Shown: positions 49,993 to 59,786 of the stretch, in pieces
Layout of the letters: each line of letters begins with the position of its first letter
How positions within the stretch are numbered: position 1 is the stretch's first letter
NCBI GenBank assembly: GCA_019750135.1
Contig: JAIEOV010000003.1
Location: 32,080-96,079, forward strand
Length of the DNA stretch: 64,000 bases
Direction: 5' to 3'
Source: Reyranella sp.
GTDB taxonomy: Bacteria; Pseudomonadota; Alphaproteobacteria; Reyranellales; Reyranellaceae
Program-made: the position numbers and the translations under genes
The notes under the pieces: model-generated
Databases searched by the model: none
What the model saw: the letters and a program-made list of their open reading frames with translations, nothing else
Told to the model about the DNA's origin: nothing

Positions 49993-52959
49993 ATGAGCGA
50001 CCTTGCCCGCCTGCCGAGCTATCCCAGCCCGACGACGCTGATCGCCCGTTCGGGCATCCAGTTCCTCGATTTCGGGTTCGACCCCGTGCGCCTGAAGGTG
50101 CGCGAATGGGGCTTCCATGATGCCGCGGCGAACAAGGCCGTCGACGACCTGGTCCAGCTCGACTTCGACGAGGTGCGCGGCCAGTACGAGGTGGTCGAGA
50201 ACGGCCGCCGCCGCGCCGCCGAGCCCAACCTCGTGGTCACCGCCAAGGACGCGCTGGCGGCCTTCCTCGACAAGTGGGTGCCGGTGCCCTTCCTGCAGGT
50301 CCGGCCCAACAACCAGTTCCGCGAAGGCCCGGCCGACTGGGCGCGTGTGCGCGTGGTCGACCTCGAGGCACGCTACGGCGCGGGCTATCGCGACGAGCAG
50401 GGCAATCGCTACCGCTGCGTGCTCGCCTTCGACACCGGCCTGATCGCCGAGGCGGAGGGCCGTGCCTATCTCGCGCCCTCGCCCAAGGACGTGACCTCGG
50501 GCGCGCTGTTCGCGCTCGCCCCGCAGCAGCGCGCCAACCATTGGCTGCTGCGTCAGAGCTGGATGACGCAGTGGCTCGAGGAGCTGTTCCGCGAGCTGCA
50601 TCCGCGCGCCACGCTCGAGGAGATCGAGGGCGACATCAAGCAGAAGCCGCAGGAAGCGGTGGCGCGCTATCTCGCCTTCCTCGGCCTGCTGGCCGACGCC
50701 GTCCATTTCCCGCCGATCAAGCTTGTCGGCGACGCCGAGCGGCCGGGCCGCGGCGCCATCGAGGTCGACCTCGTGCTCGACGTCGGCAACTCGCGGACCT
50801 GCGGGCTGCTGATCGAGGCGGCGGGCGAGTTGGGCGTCAACCTGAACGACTCCTATGAGCTGGCCCTGCGCGATCTCTCACATCCCGAGGTCGTGCACAC
50901 CAAGCCGTTCGAATCGCGCGTCGAGTTCGCCCAGGCCTGGTTCGGCAAGAACCATCTGTCGCGCCTGGGCGGCCGCGCCGATGCCTTCGTCTGGCCGACC
51001 ATGACCCGTGTCGGCCCCGAGGCGACCCGCCTGGCCGCGCGCCGCCGCGGCACCGAGGGCAATACCGGCATGTCGAGCCCCAAGCGCTACCTGTGGGACG
51101 AGGAACCGCAGGCCCGCGAATGGCGCTTCAACATCGCCTATGCCCAGGACCAGACGGCGATGCCCGCCGCCGCCGGCCCGATGGCCCAGCTGGTCAACCA
51201 GAAGGGCGAGCCGTTGCACCTGGTCGAGCCCGAGGCCGACAGCGCCGATCACCTGCCGGTGTTCGAGCCGCTTTATTCGCGCTCCTCGATCATGACCTTC
51301 GTGCTGAGCGAGGTGCTGCTGCAGGCGCTGACGCTGATGAACTCGCCGCAGCAGCGCGGCCGCCGCGCCCATGCCGAGACGCCGCGCCGCCTGCGCCGCA
51401 TCGTGCTGACGCTGCCGACCGGCATGCCGCTGGCCGAGCGACTGATCTTCCGCAAGCGCGCCGAAGCGGCGCGCGATCTCGTGTGGATGATGCTGGGCTG
51501 GAAGCTCGACGATCCCGCGGCGCCGGCGCCGCGCGTGCTGACCGACTGGGACGAGGCCTCGTGCACCCAGCTCGTCTATCTCTACACCGAGGTGGCGCGC
51601 AATTTCGGCGGCGATGCCCGCCGCTTCTTCCAGGTCACCGCCAAGCCGCGCGGCAAGCAGTTCGACGGCAAGCTGTCGATCGCCAGCATCGATGTCGGCG
51701 GCGGCACGACCGACCTGATCATCAACTCGTACGGCCTCGAGGGCGCCGGCACGTCCGTCACGCTCTTCCCCGAGCAGAAGTTCCGTGAGGGCTTCAACGT
51801 CGCGGGCGACGACATCCTGCTGCGTGTCGTGCAGGGCCATGTCCTGCCGCCGATCGAGGCGGCCATGCGCGCCGCCGGTATCGCCAACCCCACCGACCTG
51901 ATGGCCGAGCTTCTGGGCGGCGATCGCGGCGGCGAGGACGTCATCCAGCGCAACCTGCGCCAGCAGTTCGCGCTGCAAGTGGCCCATCCCATCGCGCTGG
52001 AGTTCATGGGCGCCGCCGAGGATTACGACCCGACCTCCGGCGTGGTCGCAGCCGAGCCGCGGCCCTTCGACTCGTTCTTCCCCAACGGTTCCAAGCCGTC
52101 GGAAGAGGTCATCACCTTCGTCAACGAGGCGGCGCGCAAGCGCGGCGCCAAAGACTTCGACCTCAAGGCCACGGTGTTCCCGGTCGAATTGCCGGGCATC
52201 GACAAGACGGTGCGCGCCGAGATGGGCCGCGTGTTGGCCCCCTTGGCCGAGATCGTCCACGCCTACGATTGCGACGTGCTGCTGCTGTCGGGGCGGCCCT
52301 CGCGCCTGCCGGGCATCCGCGCGCTGTTGATGGAGCTGCTGCCGTTGCCGCCCGAGCGCGTGATCTCGCTGCACGAGTATCGCGTCGGCGCCTGGTATCC
52401 GTTCCGCGACGCCCGCCTGCGCGTCGAGGATCCCAAGACCACGGTGGCGGTGGGCGCGATGATCGCGGCGCTGGCCCAGTCGCAGCTGCCTGACTTCTCC
52501 TTCCGCTCCGACCTGCTGCGCTCGCGCAGCATCGCCAAGTTCATCGGCAAGCTCGATGGCGGCGGCCGCCTGCAGCGCGAGGATCTGGTCTATCGCGACG
52601 TCGATCTCGACAATCGCGAGTACGAGCTGCCGGAGATCGCCTTCGAGTTCCGCGGGCCCATGTGGCTCGGCGCGCGCCAGCTCGACCTGGTGCGCTGGCC
52701 GGCGGCGCGACTCTACGCGCTGGAGTTCGCCAAGCCGGAATATGCCGAGCGCCACGCGCGCGAGACGCCGTTCAAGATCGCACTGGCCCGGGTGAAGCCC
52801 AAGGACAAGGATTCGGGTGACGTCGAGCGCTTCCGCCTGCGCCAGGTGACCAACCGCGACGGCCGCGCCATCGCGCTCGATCGCCTGACGCTCCGACTGC
52901 AAACCTTGCCGCGTCGAGAGGGCTACTGGCTCGACACCGGCATGCTCAAGACCGGGTAA
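49993..52959 (+). CDS. srfB: SrfB family protein with actin/Hsp70-like ATPase motifs
   Basis: 988 residues, soluble. It has two nucleotide-phosphate motifs of the actin/Hsp70 superfamily: LVLDVGNSRTCGLLIEA and ASIDVGGGTTDLIINSYG. A possible adenosine loop is VLLLSGRPSRLPGIRALLME. It corresponds to the SrfB 'virulence factor' family, first noted as SsrB-regulated in Salmonella and widely present in non-pathogens. The biochemical role is unknown. It lies between the SrfA-like pair and srfC, in the canonical order. Confidence 0.83.
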   Translation: MSDLARLPSYPSPTTLIARSGIQFLDFGFDPVRLKVREWGFHDAAANKAVDDLVQLDFDEVRGQYEVVENGRRRAAEPNLVVTAKDALAAFLDKWVPVPFLQVRPNNQFREGPADWARVRVVDLEARYGAGYRDEQGNRYRCVLAFDTGLIAEAEGRAYLAPSPKDVTSGALFALAPQQRANHWLLRQSWMTQWLEELFRELHPRATLEEIEGDIKQKPQEAVARYLAFLGLLADAVHFPPIKLVGDAERPGRGAIEVDLVLDVGNSRTCGLLIEAAGELGVNLNDSYELALRDLSHPEVVHTKPFESRVEFAQAWFGKNHLSRLGGRADAFVWPTMTRVGPEATRLAARRRGTEGNTGMSSPKRYLWDEEPQAREWRFNIAYAQDQTAMPAAAGPMAQLVNQKGEPLHLVEPEADSADHLPVFEPLYSRSSIMTFVLSEVLLQALTLMNSPQQRGRRAHAETPRRLRRIVLTLPTGMPLAERLIFRKRAEAARDLVWMMLGWKLDDPAAPAPRVLTDWDEASCTQLVYLYTEVARNFGGDARRFFQVTAKPRGKQFDGKLSIASIDVGGGTTDLIINSYGLEGAGTSVTLFPEQKFREGFNVAGDDILLRVVQGHVLPPIEAAMRAAGIANPTDLMAELLGGDRGGEDVIQRNLRQQFALQVAHPIALEFMGAAEDYDPTSGVVAAEPRPFDSFFPNGSKPSEEVITFVNEAARKRGAKDFDLKATVFPVELPGIDKTVRAEMGRVLAPLAEIVHAYDCDVLLLSGRPSRLPGIRALLMELLPLPPERVISLHEYRVGAWYPFRDARLRVEDPKTTVAVGAMIAALAQSQLPDFSFRSDLLRSRSIAKFIGKLDGGGRLQREDLVYRDVDLDNREYELPEIAFEFRGPMWLGARQLDLVRWPAARLYALEFAKPEYAERHARETPFKIALARVKPKDKDSGDVERFRLRQVTNRDGRAIALDRLTLRLQTLPRREGYWLDTGMLKTG

Positions 52960-52965
52960 CGCGTA

Positions 52966-55632
52966 ATGGACACCGTCGATCTCAAGCTGGCCCAGGACTG
53001 CGAGGCGTTGGCGGTTTCCGCCAGCGAAGGCGTGGCGTGGCTGAGGGGCGCCGCGGACGAATCTCCCACGGTGGCGCAGCAGGCGCCGTCGCTGATCAGC
53101 GAGCTGCAGAAGGTCCGCAACCAGAGCCGCAAGCTGGCGCGCGCCGCGCGCCGGCGCATGTGCGTCGGCGTGTTCGGCCCCAGCCAGGCCGGCAAGAGCT
53201 ATCTCGTCTCCATCCTGGCCAGCCGCGACGGCCGGCCGATGCAGGCCCGCTTCGGCGACAAGAGCTACGACTTCCTGCGCGAGATCAATCCGCCGGGCAA
53301 CCGCGAATCGACTGGCCTGGTGACGCGCTTCGGTCTCGGCCTCAGCGCCGGCGACGCGGCGTTCCCCGTCCGCGTGCGGCTGCTGACGCAGACCGACATC
53401 GTGAAGATCCTGGGCAACTCCTTCCTGCTCGACTTCGATCACCAGAAGGCGGCGTTCGAGCGGCCCGATGGTGCCGCGATCCGCAAGCGCCTGGCCGAGC
53501 TGCGCGCCAAGGCCGCGGCACAGCCCAACGGCGACCTCGATTCCGACGACGTACTCGACCTGATCGAGTACTTCGACACCTTCTTCGCCGGCGTCACCGC
53601 CGAGCTGCGCACCGATTACTGGCGTGAGGCAATCGATCTCGCGCCGCGCCTGTCGGGCCAGGACCGTGCCCGGCTGTGGTCGGTGCTGTGGTACGACTTC
53701 CAGCCGTTCACCGATCTCTACCTCACGCTCTACGACGGCTTGCAGAAACTCAGCTTCGCGCCCGAGGCATCGCTCGGCATGGACGCACTGATCCCGCGCG
53801 AGAAGAGCATCGTCGACGTGCTCACCCTCGACAAGCTCGGCGCCGACGACGCCGACACCCTGCTGGTGCGTCCCAAGCACGCCGACGGCCGCTCGCTGCC
53901 CGACGCCGATCTGCCGCGCTCGCTGATCTGTGCGCTGACCGCCGAGCTTTCGGTCGCCATCGCCGAGAAGCCGTGGGACTTCTTCGATCACACCGACCTT
54001 CTCGACTTCCCGGGCGCGCGCTCGCGCCTGAAGCTCGCCAACCTGACCGACGTCGCCAAGGCAAAGGGCGTCGCCGAGGGCGCCAACCCGCTGCGCGAGC
54101 TGCTGCTGCGCGGCAAGGTCGCCTATCTTTTCCAGCGCTACTCGGCCGAGCGCGAGCTGTCGGCCATCCTGCTGTGCATCCCCGACGGCAACCAGGAGGT
54201 CCGCGATCTCTCCGACATGATGTCGGCCTGGATCGACCAGACGATCGGCGCCACGCCGGCCGACCGCGCCAAGCAGAAGAACGCGCTGTTCCTGGTCCTC
54301 ACCAAGATGGACCGCGAGTTCGAGCAGAAGGCGGGCGAGACCGAGGAATCGAGGAAGCTGCGCTGGTCGGCGCGTCTCAACAACTCGCTGATCAACAACT
54401 TCCGCGGCGAATGGCCGGCCAACTGGGACGGCAAGCCGTTCGACAACACCTTCTGGCTCAGGAATCCCACCGTCATCGACGAGCGGTTGATGGACTATGA
54501 CGACGGCCGCGAACAGGGCATCGCCGAGACCTTCGCCGAGCGCGCCCGCGAGCTGCGCGGCCATTTCGTCGCCAATGCCGAGGTGCGCCGTCATTTCGCC
54601 GATCCAGCGCGCGCCTGGGACGAGGCCTTCCGCGCCAACGACGGTGGCGTGGCTTACCTGGTCAAAAGCCTGATCCCGGTGTGCGATCCGGCGATCAAGC
54701 GCGCCCAGGTGCGCGGCCAGCTCGAGATCCAGATCCGCCGCCTGGTCGACCGCTTGGCGGGCTTTCATAGCGCCGCCGATGGCGATTCGCGCGCCAAGAA
54801 GCGCGATCTCGTCCACACCGTGCTGCGCGGATTGGCGAGCTGCATCCAGCAGCAGCTCTTCGGCGAGCTGATTGCGGTCCTACAGGTCACCGACACGGCC
54901 CTGCGCGAGATCTATTTCCGCATCTCTACCGCGCGTCCCTCCGACGAAGCCAACGGCCGCGGCGGCAAGCCGGCGTCGCAGGTCGCACAGTCGACCGGCG
55001 CCGCCGTCGATCTCGGCGCCATCTTCGCCGACGTGTTCGGCGAGGATGCCGGCCGCTCGGCGCCGCCGTCGGGCGTGCTGGAGGACCGCGCCGAGCGCTT
55101 CGCCCGCGAGGCAGCCGATTACTGGCTCGAGAACATGCGGCGCGTCGGCGCCGACGAGAAGGCGCTGTCGCATTTCGGCGTCGACCGCCAGCATCTCGGC
55201 TGGCTGATCGACGAGCTGATCGTCGGCGCCCATCGCCTGAAGCTGATCGACCAGCTGAGCCACGAGGTGCGCGAGCTGGAGAACGCCGCCAACGCCAAAT
55301 GGGAGGAGATTGCCGAGCGCCAGGTGCGCACTGCGTCCTCGGCCTTGAACGGCTATGTCAGCGCCATGGGCTTCGACCATCTGCCGCTCGACCAGCGGCC
55401 GGGCCTGCCGCCGCATGCGCCGACCCGGCGCGTGTTCGAAGGGCCGGCGGTGGTGAACGGCATACCGCAGCTCCAGGAGAATCCGCAGCCGATCTACGCC
55501 GACTACTGCAAGGACTGGATGCGCGCCTTCCTGCAGCTCGCCATGGACAATGTCGGCTACGAAGGCGGCCGCGAGATCTCGCCGGAGCAGAACGACCGGC
55601 TGGGCGCCATCCTGCGCGCCGTGCCGGCCTAG
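52966..55632 (+). CDS. srfC: SrfC family protein, P-loop GTPase-like
   Basis: 888 residues. A helical start is followed by a P-loop at about residue 68 (GVFGPSQAGKSYLVSILASR), a switch-like INPPGNRESTGLVTRFG, a Walker B-like LLDFPGARSRLK and an NKxD-like LVLTKMDREFEQK. This arrangement is that of a large dynamin-like or TRAFAC GTPase. The C-terminal half is helical. It corresponds to SrfC. It starts 6 nt after the srfB stop. Partnership with SrfB is inferred from conserved order. Confidence 0.83.
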   Translation: MDTVDLKLAQDCEALAVSASEGVAWLRGAADESPTVAQQAPSLISELQKVRNQSRKLARAARRRMCVGVFGPSQAGKSYLVSILASRDGRPMQARFGDKSYDFLREINPPGNRESTGLVTRFGLGLSAGDAAFPVRVRLLTQTDIVKILGNSFLLDFDHQKAAFERPDGAAIRKRLAELRAKAAAQPNGDLDSDDVLDLIEYFDTFFAGVTAELRTDYWREAIDLAPRLSGQDRARLWSVLWYDFQPFTDLYLTLYDGLQKLSFAPEASLGMDALIPREKSIVDVLTLDKLGADDADTLLVRPKHADGRSLPDADLPRSLICALTAELSVAIAEKPWDFFDHTDLLDFPGARSRLKLANLTDVAKAKGVAEGANPLRELLLRGKVAYLFQRYSAERELSAILLCIPDGNQEVRDLSDMMSAWIDQTIGATPADRAKQKNALFLVLTKMDREFEQKAGETEESRKLRWSARLNNSLINNFRGEWPANWDGKPFDNTFWLRNPTVIDERLMDYDDGREQGIAETFAERARELRGHFVANAEVRRHFADPARAWDEAFRANDGGVAYLVKSLIPVCDPAIKRAQVRGQLEIQIRRLVDRLAGFHSAADGDSRAKKRDLVHTVLRGLASCIQQQLFGELIAVLQVTDTALREIYFRISTARPSDEANGRGGKPASQVAQSTGAAVDLGAIFADVFGEDAGRSAPPSGVLEDRAERFAREAADYWLENMRRVGADEKALSHFGVDRQHLGWLIDELIVGAHRLKLIDQLSHEVRELENAANAKWEEIAERQVRTASSALNGYVSAMGFDHLPLDQRPGLPPHAPTRRVFEGPAVVNGIPQLQENPQPIYADYCKDWMRAFLQLAMDNVGYEGGREISPEQNDRLGAILRAVPA

Positions 55633-55641
55633 TCCTCCACC

Positions 55642-56745
55642 ATGCCCGTCCGCGCTTCCGTTCAAGCCTTGCCCGAGCCGGGTCATGCCATCCTGCGCGT
55701 GACCGAGCTCGACGCCGCGCCCGACGGGCTCGCGCTGTCGATCCAGCGCCAGCAAGGCCCCGATTCGCATCTCGCCGACGACGGCTGGCGGCGCACCGAG
55801 ACCTGGCTGCTGCCTGAGCATGTCGAACGCCGCCGCGACGTGCTGGAGTTCCACCTCGGGCCCGAGATCTGCGACCGCCTGGCCGGCATCGCCACGGTGC
55901 GCGTGCGGGTAAAGGAGCCCGACATCGGCGTCGTCGGCACGACCGTCGTCGCCTGGCCCGCCATGCTGACTTCGGGCGCGCTCGATCCGTCGCGTCGCAC
56001 GGACGACGAGACGGTGCGCCTGCGCCGCGCCCAGCCGAAGGCCGCGCCCGAACCGCCACCGCCGCCACCGGAGCCGGAGCGCACGCCTGAACCGCCGGCA
56101 CCGCCTTTCACGCCACCGCCGCCGCGGCCCGAGCTGCGCGCCTCGCGCGCGCTCGATCCCAAGCCGGAGTCGTCGGGCCGCAGCGGCTGGCTGATCGCGG
56201 CGCTGGTGCTCGTCGCCCTCGCGGGCGGCGGCTATCACGTCTACACGACCTACTTCCAGAAGCCCGTGGTCGTGGCCGCGACGCCCACGCCGACACCGGC
56301 GCCCGTTCCGGCAGCGAGCGCGCCGGGCAAGTCGGTGCGCGACATCGTCGGCGAATATTTCGCCACCAAGCCCACACCCGAAGCGATGCTCGCCAAGGCG
56401 CGCGACTACGCCAAGGCCGGCGAGTTGGGCGCGGCCTTCCTGGTGTTCCGCCGCGCCGCCGAGACCGGCAACGTGCCGTCCCAGATCGAGCTTGCCCAGT
56501 TCTACGACCCGCTCACGACGCCACCCAGGACGGGCTTCACCCAGGACGCCGCGCGCGCGGCCGAGTGGTACGAGCGCGCCGCCCTCGCCGGCTCGGCCGA
56601 GGCCCAGCGCAAGCTCGGCCTGCTGCTGGCCAAGGGCGGCGCCAACCTGCCGGTCGACGCCGCCAAGGCGAAGAACTGGCTGCAGCAGGCGGCCGCCCAG
56701 AACGATGCCGACGCCAAGAAGGTGCTCGACGCCCTGCCGAAATAG
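55642..56745 (+). CDS. Sel1-repeat membrane protein of the Srf-type locus
   Basis: 367 residues. The cytoplasmic N-terminal domain (about 1-130) is unlike known families. After a Pro-rich stretch comes one helix (SGWLIAALVLVALAGGGYHV), then a second Pro/Ala linker and a C-terminal Sel1-repeat domain with GAAFLVFRRAAETGNVPSQI, DAARAAEWYERAALAGSAEA and AKNWLQQAAAQNDADAKKVL. Sel1 repeats bind partner proteins. It shares with the SrfA-like proteins the plan of cytoplasmic domain, helix, Pro-rich stalk and periplasmic head. It starts 9 nt after srfC. Confidence 0.8.
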   Translation: MPVRASVQALPEPGHAILRVTELDAAPDGLALSIQRQQGPDSHLADDGWRRTETWLLPEHVERRRDVLEFHLGPEICDRLAGIATVRVRVKEPDIGVVGTTVVAWPAMLTSGALDPSRRTDDETVRLRRAQPKAAPEPPPPPPEPERTPEPPAPPFTPPPPRPELRASRALDPKPESSGRSGWLIAALVLVALAGGGYHVYTTYFQKPVVVAATPTPTPAPVPAASAPGKSVRDIVGEYFATKPTPEAMLAKARDYAKAGELGAAFLVFRRAAETGNVPSQIELAQFYDPLTTPPRTGFTQDAARAAEWYERAALAGSAEAQRKLGLLLAKGGANLPVDAAKAKNWLQQAAAQNDADAKKVLDALPK

Positions 56746-56798
56746 CGGGCACGCAAATTGCTGTAGGCTCCTGCGTATCGGGAATTCGGGAGGCTCGC

Positions 56799-57674
56799 GT
56801 GAAACCCAAGCTGATGATCCGACTGGCCGCCGTCGCTATTTCCGGCATGGCCTTGCTCAATGTGCACAGCGCCGCCGCGCAAGGTCCGATCGACAACAGC
56901 GGGCTGAGTTCGCCCGCGTTCCGCGAGCACAAGCGCACCTTCGGCCTCGTCTACACGCTGCCGGCCGAGGTGAACGATCTTCTCGCCCGGACGATCGGCG
57001 GACTGCTGCGGGAAAAACTCCTGAACGCCAAGCTCTACGACGAGGCCCTGCGCTTCAACATCCCGCACGTCACCGTCCTGCACATCCACAACGCCGACCC
57101 GACGACACCGGACAAGATGTTGAAGGCGTTGCCCAAGCTGCCGGCAACTCTGAACGTAACGCTGAAGACCTTCTACACGACGGAAGCCGCCAAGGGCGCA
57201 GGTCATCCCTGGTGGCTTGATCTCGGGATCGTCAAGGAGGGCGAGAGCTTCGAGGCCATGATGGCGTTCAACACGGTTGCCACCGCCGCACTCACGCCAT
57301 TACGCGACGGCCCGCTGCCGCGCGTCACCGGGCCGGTCTATGCGGCCATGAGCGACGCCGCCAAGGAGCTCGTTCAGACCGTCGGCGTGAGCGGCTTGAA
57401 CGTCGTGAAGGACGGCAAGGACCTGCGCCCGCACAATCCGCACAACACGCTGGTCTACTCCATGGCGAAGTTCACGCCAGAGATCCAGGCGGCATTCAAC
57501 CAGACAGCGGCGGAATTCAACGAGATCCTGCCGAACGGGATTGCGACGTCGTTCAAGACGGTGTCCATCGTCGAACTCGGCTTTGCCGGCAACGTGCTGC
57601 GCGAGATCTATCGAATCAACCTCGAGGATGGATCCGTGCTCAATATCGCAACAGGAGCGACCGCCGCGAAGTGA
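56799..57674 (+). CDS. secreted protein with two HxT motifs, possible 2H phosphoesterase
   Basis: 291 residues from a GTG at 56799 with GGGAGG 5 nt upstream. The signal peptide (MIRLAAVAISGMALLNVHSA) ends near AAAQG. Two HxT motifs stand about 130 residues apart, in FNIPHVTVLHIHNADPT and PHNPHNTLVYSMAKF. The 2H phosphoesterase superfamily (LigT, cyclic phosphodiesterases) uses such a pair. The spacing is larger than in minimal LigT proteins, so this is tentative. It follows the Srf-type genes by 53 nt and may belong to that transcript. Confidence 0.6.
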   Translation: MKPKLMIRLAAVAISGMALLNVHSAAAQGPIDNSGLSSPAFREHKRTFGLVYTLPAEVNDLLARTIGGLLREKLLNAKLYDEALRFNIPHVTVLHIHNADPTTPDKMLKALPKLPATLNVTLKTFYTTEAAKGAGHPWWLDLGIVKEGESFEAMMAFNTVATAALTPLRDGPLPRVTGPVYAAMSDAAKELVQTVGVSGLNVVKDGKDLRPHNPHNTLVYSMAKFTPEIQAAFNQTAAEFNEILPNGIATSFKTVSIVELGFAGNVLREIYRINLEDGSVLNIATGATAAK

Positions 57675-57717
57675 GCACGTCGATCGCCTGTCACATCGCC
57701 CGCCCGGATAGCTCGCG

Positions 57718-58767
57718 TTACTTCAGGTCACGCACCCAGTCTTCGTAGCCGCCGTTGGCGTCGCCGGCCGGCGTCGGCCTCATGGCATCGATGCGCGTGG
57801 CCTGCGCGCGGGCCCGCACGTCGCTGGGGCTGAGGCCGAAGGTCGAGCGGAAGACGCGGCTGAAATGCGCCTCGCTCGAGAAGCCCAGCGCATAGGCGAT
57901 CTCGTAGATTCGTCGATGGTCGTGCGCCGGATTGCCGAGCTCGGCGCAGGCGCGCGCCAGCCGCTGCTCCTGGATGTAGTGGGCGACGCCACCCAACGGC
58001 TCGAACAGCCGGTAGAGCTGGCTGCGCGAGATACGGAAGCGGGCGGACAGCGCCTCGGCCTGCAGCGCGGGCGAGTCGAGGTTGGCCACGATATGACGCT
58101 GGATGCGCTGGCGGATCGTCTTCTCGATGGCGTCGCGGGCGCGTTCGGCCGTCTCGGCCGTCGACTTGAAGCAGGCGGCGATCAGGTCGGTCGTCGCCTG
58201 AGCGACCAGCGGCGCCTCGCCGAGCGTGATGGCATCGGCGCGCGCCACCAGGGACTGCATGTAATCGCCGAGCAGGCCTCCCATGCCGCTGTTGGCGCGC
58301 AGGATCAGGCCGTGCAGATCGCCGGGTTCCGGAATCGCCTGGTCGAGCACCTCGCGCGGCACGACGATGGCGACGGTGCCGGACGCCGCCGCTCGCGTGA
58401 CGTTCGACTGGCTGAGGTCGAGGATCTGCACGTCGCCGGCGCGCAGCTCGCGCCCGTTGTCGCCGGCCTCGCCGACCAGGCCGCCCGTCGCATAGAGCTG
58501 CACGAGATAGTGGTCGAGTCCGTCCGCGATGATCTTGCGCCGGTCGCGCACGAAGCGCTGGCTGTCGAAATCGACCGCCGAGATCAGCAGATGGCCGAGA
58601 TGCCAGCCGCGCACGGTCGCCGAGAAGCCGGCGTCGGGCCGACGATCGGCCGGCGGCGCCACATCGAAGATGACCGAGATGCTCTCGTGCCAGGCCTCGA
58701 ACTGGTCGCTCGGCTTCAGATGCCCTGTCGTGAATAGACTGAAAGGAAGCTTGCCAGCCTCGCCCAT
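57718..58767 (-). CDS. AraC-family transcriptional regulator
   Basis: 349 residues. An N-terminal AraC-binding-like domain (about 1-200, with HYLVQLYATGGLVGE) is followed by two helix-turn-helix motifs at about 240-330: ALSARFRISRSQLYRLFEPL and EIAYALGFSSEAHFSRVFRS. The final FGLSPSDVR is the usual AraC signature. The effector and targets are unknown. It lies upstream of nothing obvious on its own strand, next to the end of the cyo operon. Confidence 0.92.
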   Translation of the reverse strand: MGEAGKLPFSLFTTGHLKPSDQFEAWHESISVIFDVAPPADRRPDAGFSATVRGWHLGHLLISAVDFDSQRFVRDRRKIIADGLDHYLVQLYATGGLVGEAGDNGRELRAGDVQILDLSQSNVTRAAASGTVAIVVPREVLDQAIPEPGDLHGLILRANSGMGGLLGDYMQSLVARADAITLGEAPLVAQATTDLIAACFKSTAETAERARDAIEKTIRQRIQRHIVANLDSPALQAEALSARFRISRSQLYRLFEPLGGVAHYIQEQRLARACAELGNPAHDHRRIYEIAYALGFSSEAHFSRVFRSTFGLSPSDVRARAQATRIDAMRPTPAGDANGGYEDWVRDLK

Positions 58768-58878
58768 ACCCCAACCAAGAAGGCCTTGGATCCCGGGCGC
58801 AGTGAACCTTCGCCGCTGCTGAAAGGCCAGTGATATCGTGCCGAACTCGGGCCTAACCGCACCCGAAATGCAGGTAGA

Positions 58879-59178
58879 TCAGAGCGCCATGCGCTGATGC
58901 AGGTCGATCATGATCCAGAGGCTGCCGCCCACCATCAGGAAGACCAGGATGGCGGTGAAGGAGAGCGCCAGCAGGTTCTCCTTTGGCGTCGTCGTGAAGT
59001 TGATGTGTAGAAAGAAGTGCAGATGCACCAGGATCTGCAGCACCGCCGCGCCAGCGATGACCCACATGATGCGCGAGGGCGGTAGGGCATGGGTGTAGAC
59101 CAGCCAGAACGGGATCGCCGTCAGGATGACGGCCAGCACGAAGCCGATCAGGTAGGACGCAAGACCGTGCCGTTCCAT
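58879..59178 (-). CDS. cyoD: cytochrome bo3 quinol oxidase subunit IV
   Basis: 99 residues from an ATG at 59178 that shares its A with the cyoC TGA. An in-frame GTG one codon earlier is an alternative. Three helices with LIGFVLAVILTAIPFWLVYT, LHFFLHINF and LVFLMVGGSLWIMIDLHQRM match CyoD. It supports assembly and Cu-B insertion in the oxidase. It is the last gene of the cyo operon. Confidence 0.92.
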   Translation of the reverse strand: MERHGLASYLIGFVLAVILTAIPFWLVYTHALPPSRIMWVIAGAAVLQILVHLHFFLHINFTTTPKENLLALSFTAILVFLMVGGSLWIMIDLHQRMAL

Positions 59179-59786
59179 CACAGGAGCCCCGGAAGGTAGA
59201 CGACGGAGAAGATGCCGACCCAGGCAATGTCGAGGAAATGCCAGAACAGGCCGAGCCGGAACAGGCGCGAGGTCACCGGCAGGGTAATGCCCTTGATCGC
59301 CACCTGCGCGCTCATGATCAGGATCCAGATCAGGCCGACGCTGACATGGGTGCCGTGCGTGCCGACCAGGGTGAAGAAGGCCGACAGGAAGCCGCTGCGG
59401 TCGGGGCCCGCACCGATGCGGATCATACCCAGAAATTCGCGGATCTCGAGGAACACGAAGGCCGCGCCCAGCAGGAAGGTGATGGCGAGCCAGCCCATCA
59501 CCGCCGAGCGGTTGCCCGCCCGCGACGATAGCGAGGCAAAGCCGAAGGTCATGCTGCTGATCAGCAGCAGCGCCGTCTCGAGCGCGGCATTGTTCAGGCT
59601 GAACAGCTGCTTGCCCGTCGGCCCGCCCGCCGTGTTGCCGACCATGATGCCGTAGGTCATGAACAGCAGGGCGAAGATGATGGCGTCGCCCATCAGGTAG
59701 AGCCAGAAGCCCAGCTCGCGCTGCTCGTGGACGGCAGCCGCCTCGGAATGCGGATGGCCGGGAACGGCGGTCACGTTGGCGTTCAT
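59178..59786 (-). CDS. cyoC: cytochrome bo3 quinol oxidase subunit III
   Basis: 202 residues from the ATG at 59786, overlapping cyoB by 4 nt. Five-helix heme-copper oxidase subunit III with [40 protein letters not shown] and [19 protein letters not shown]. The two-helix N-terminal part found in cytochrome c oxidases is absent, as in CyoC. Confidence 0.94.
   Translation of the reverse strand: MNANVTAVPGHPHSEAAAVHEQRELGFWLYLMGDAIIFALLFMTYGIMVGNTAGGPTGKQLFSLNNAALETALLLISSMTFGFASLSSRAGNRSAVMGWLAITFLLGAAFVFLEIREFLGMIRIGAGPDRSGFLSAFFTLVGTHGTHVSVGLIWILIMSAQVAIKGITLPVTSRLFRLGLFWHFLDIAWVGIFSVVYLPGLL

Noticed and set aside
50878..54816. A 1312-codon open frame on the minus strand
   Set aside because: It is antisense to srfB and srfC, spans both genes and their junction, and its translation is low-complexity His/Gln/Arg/Asp-rich text without domains. 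It is a by-product of G/C-ending codons in the true genes.
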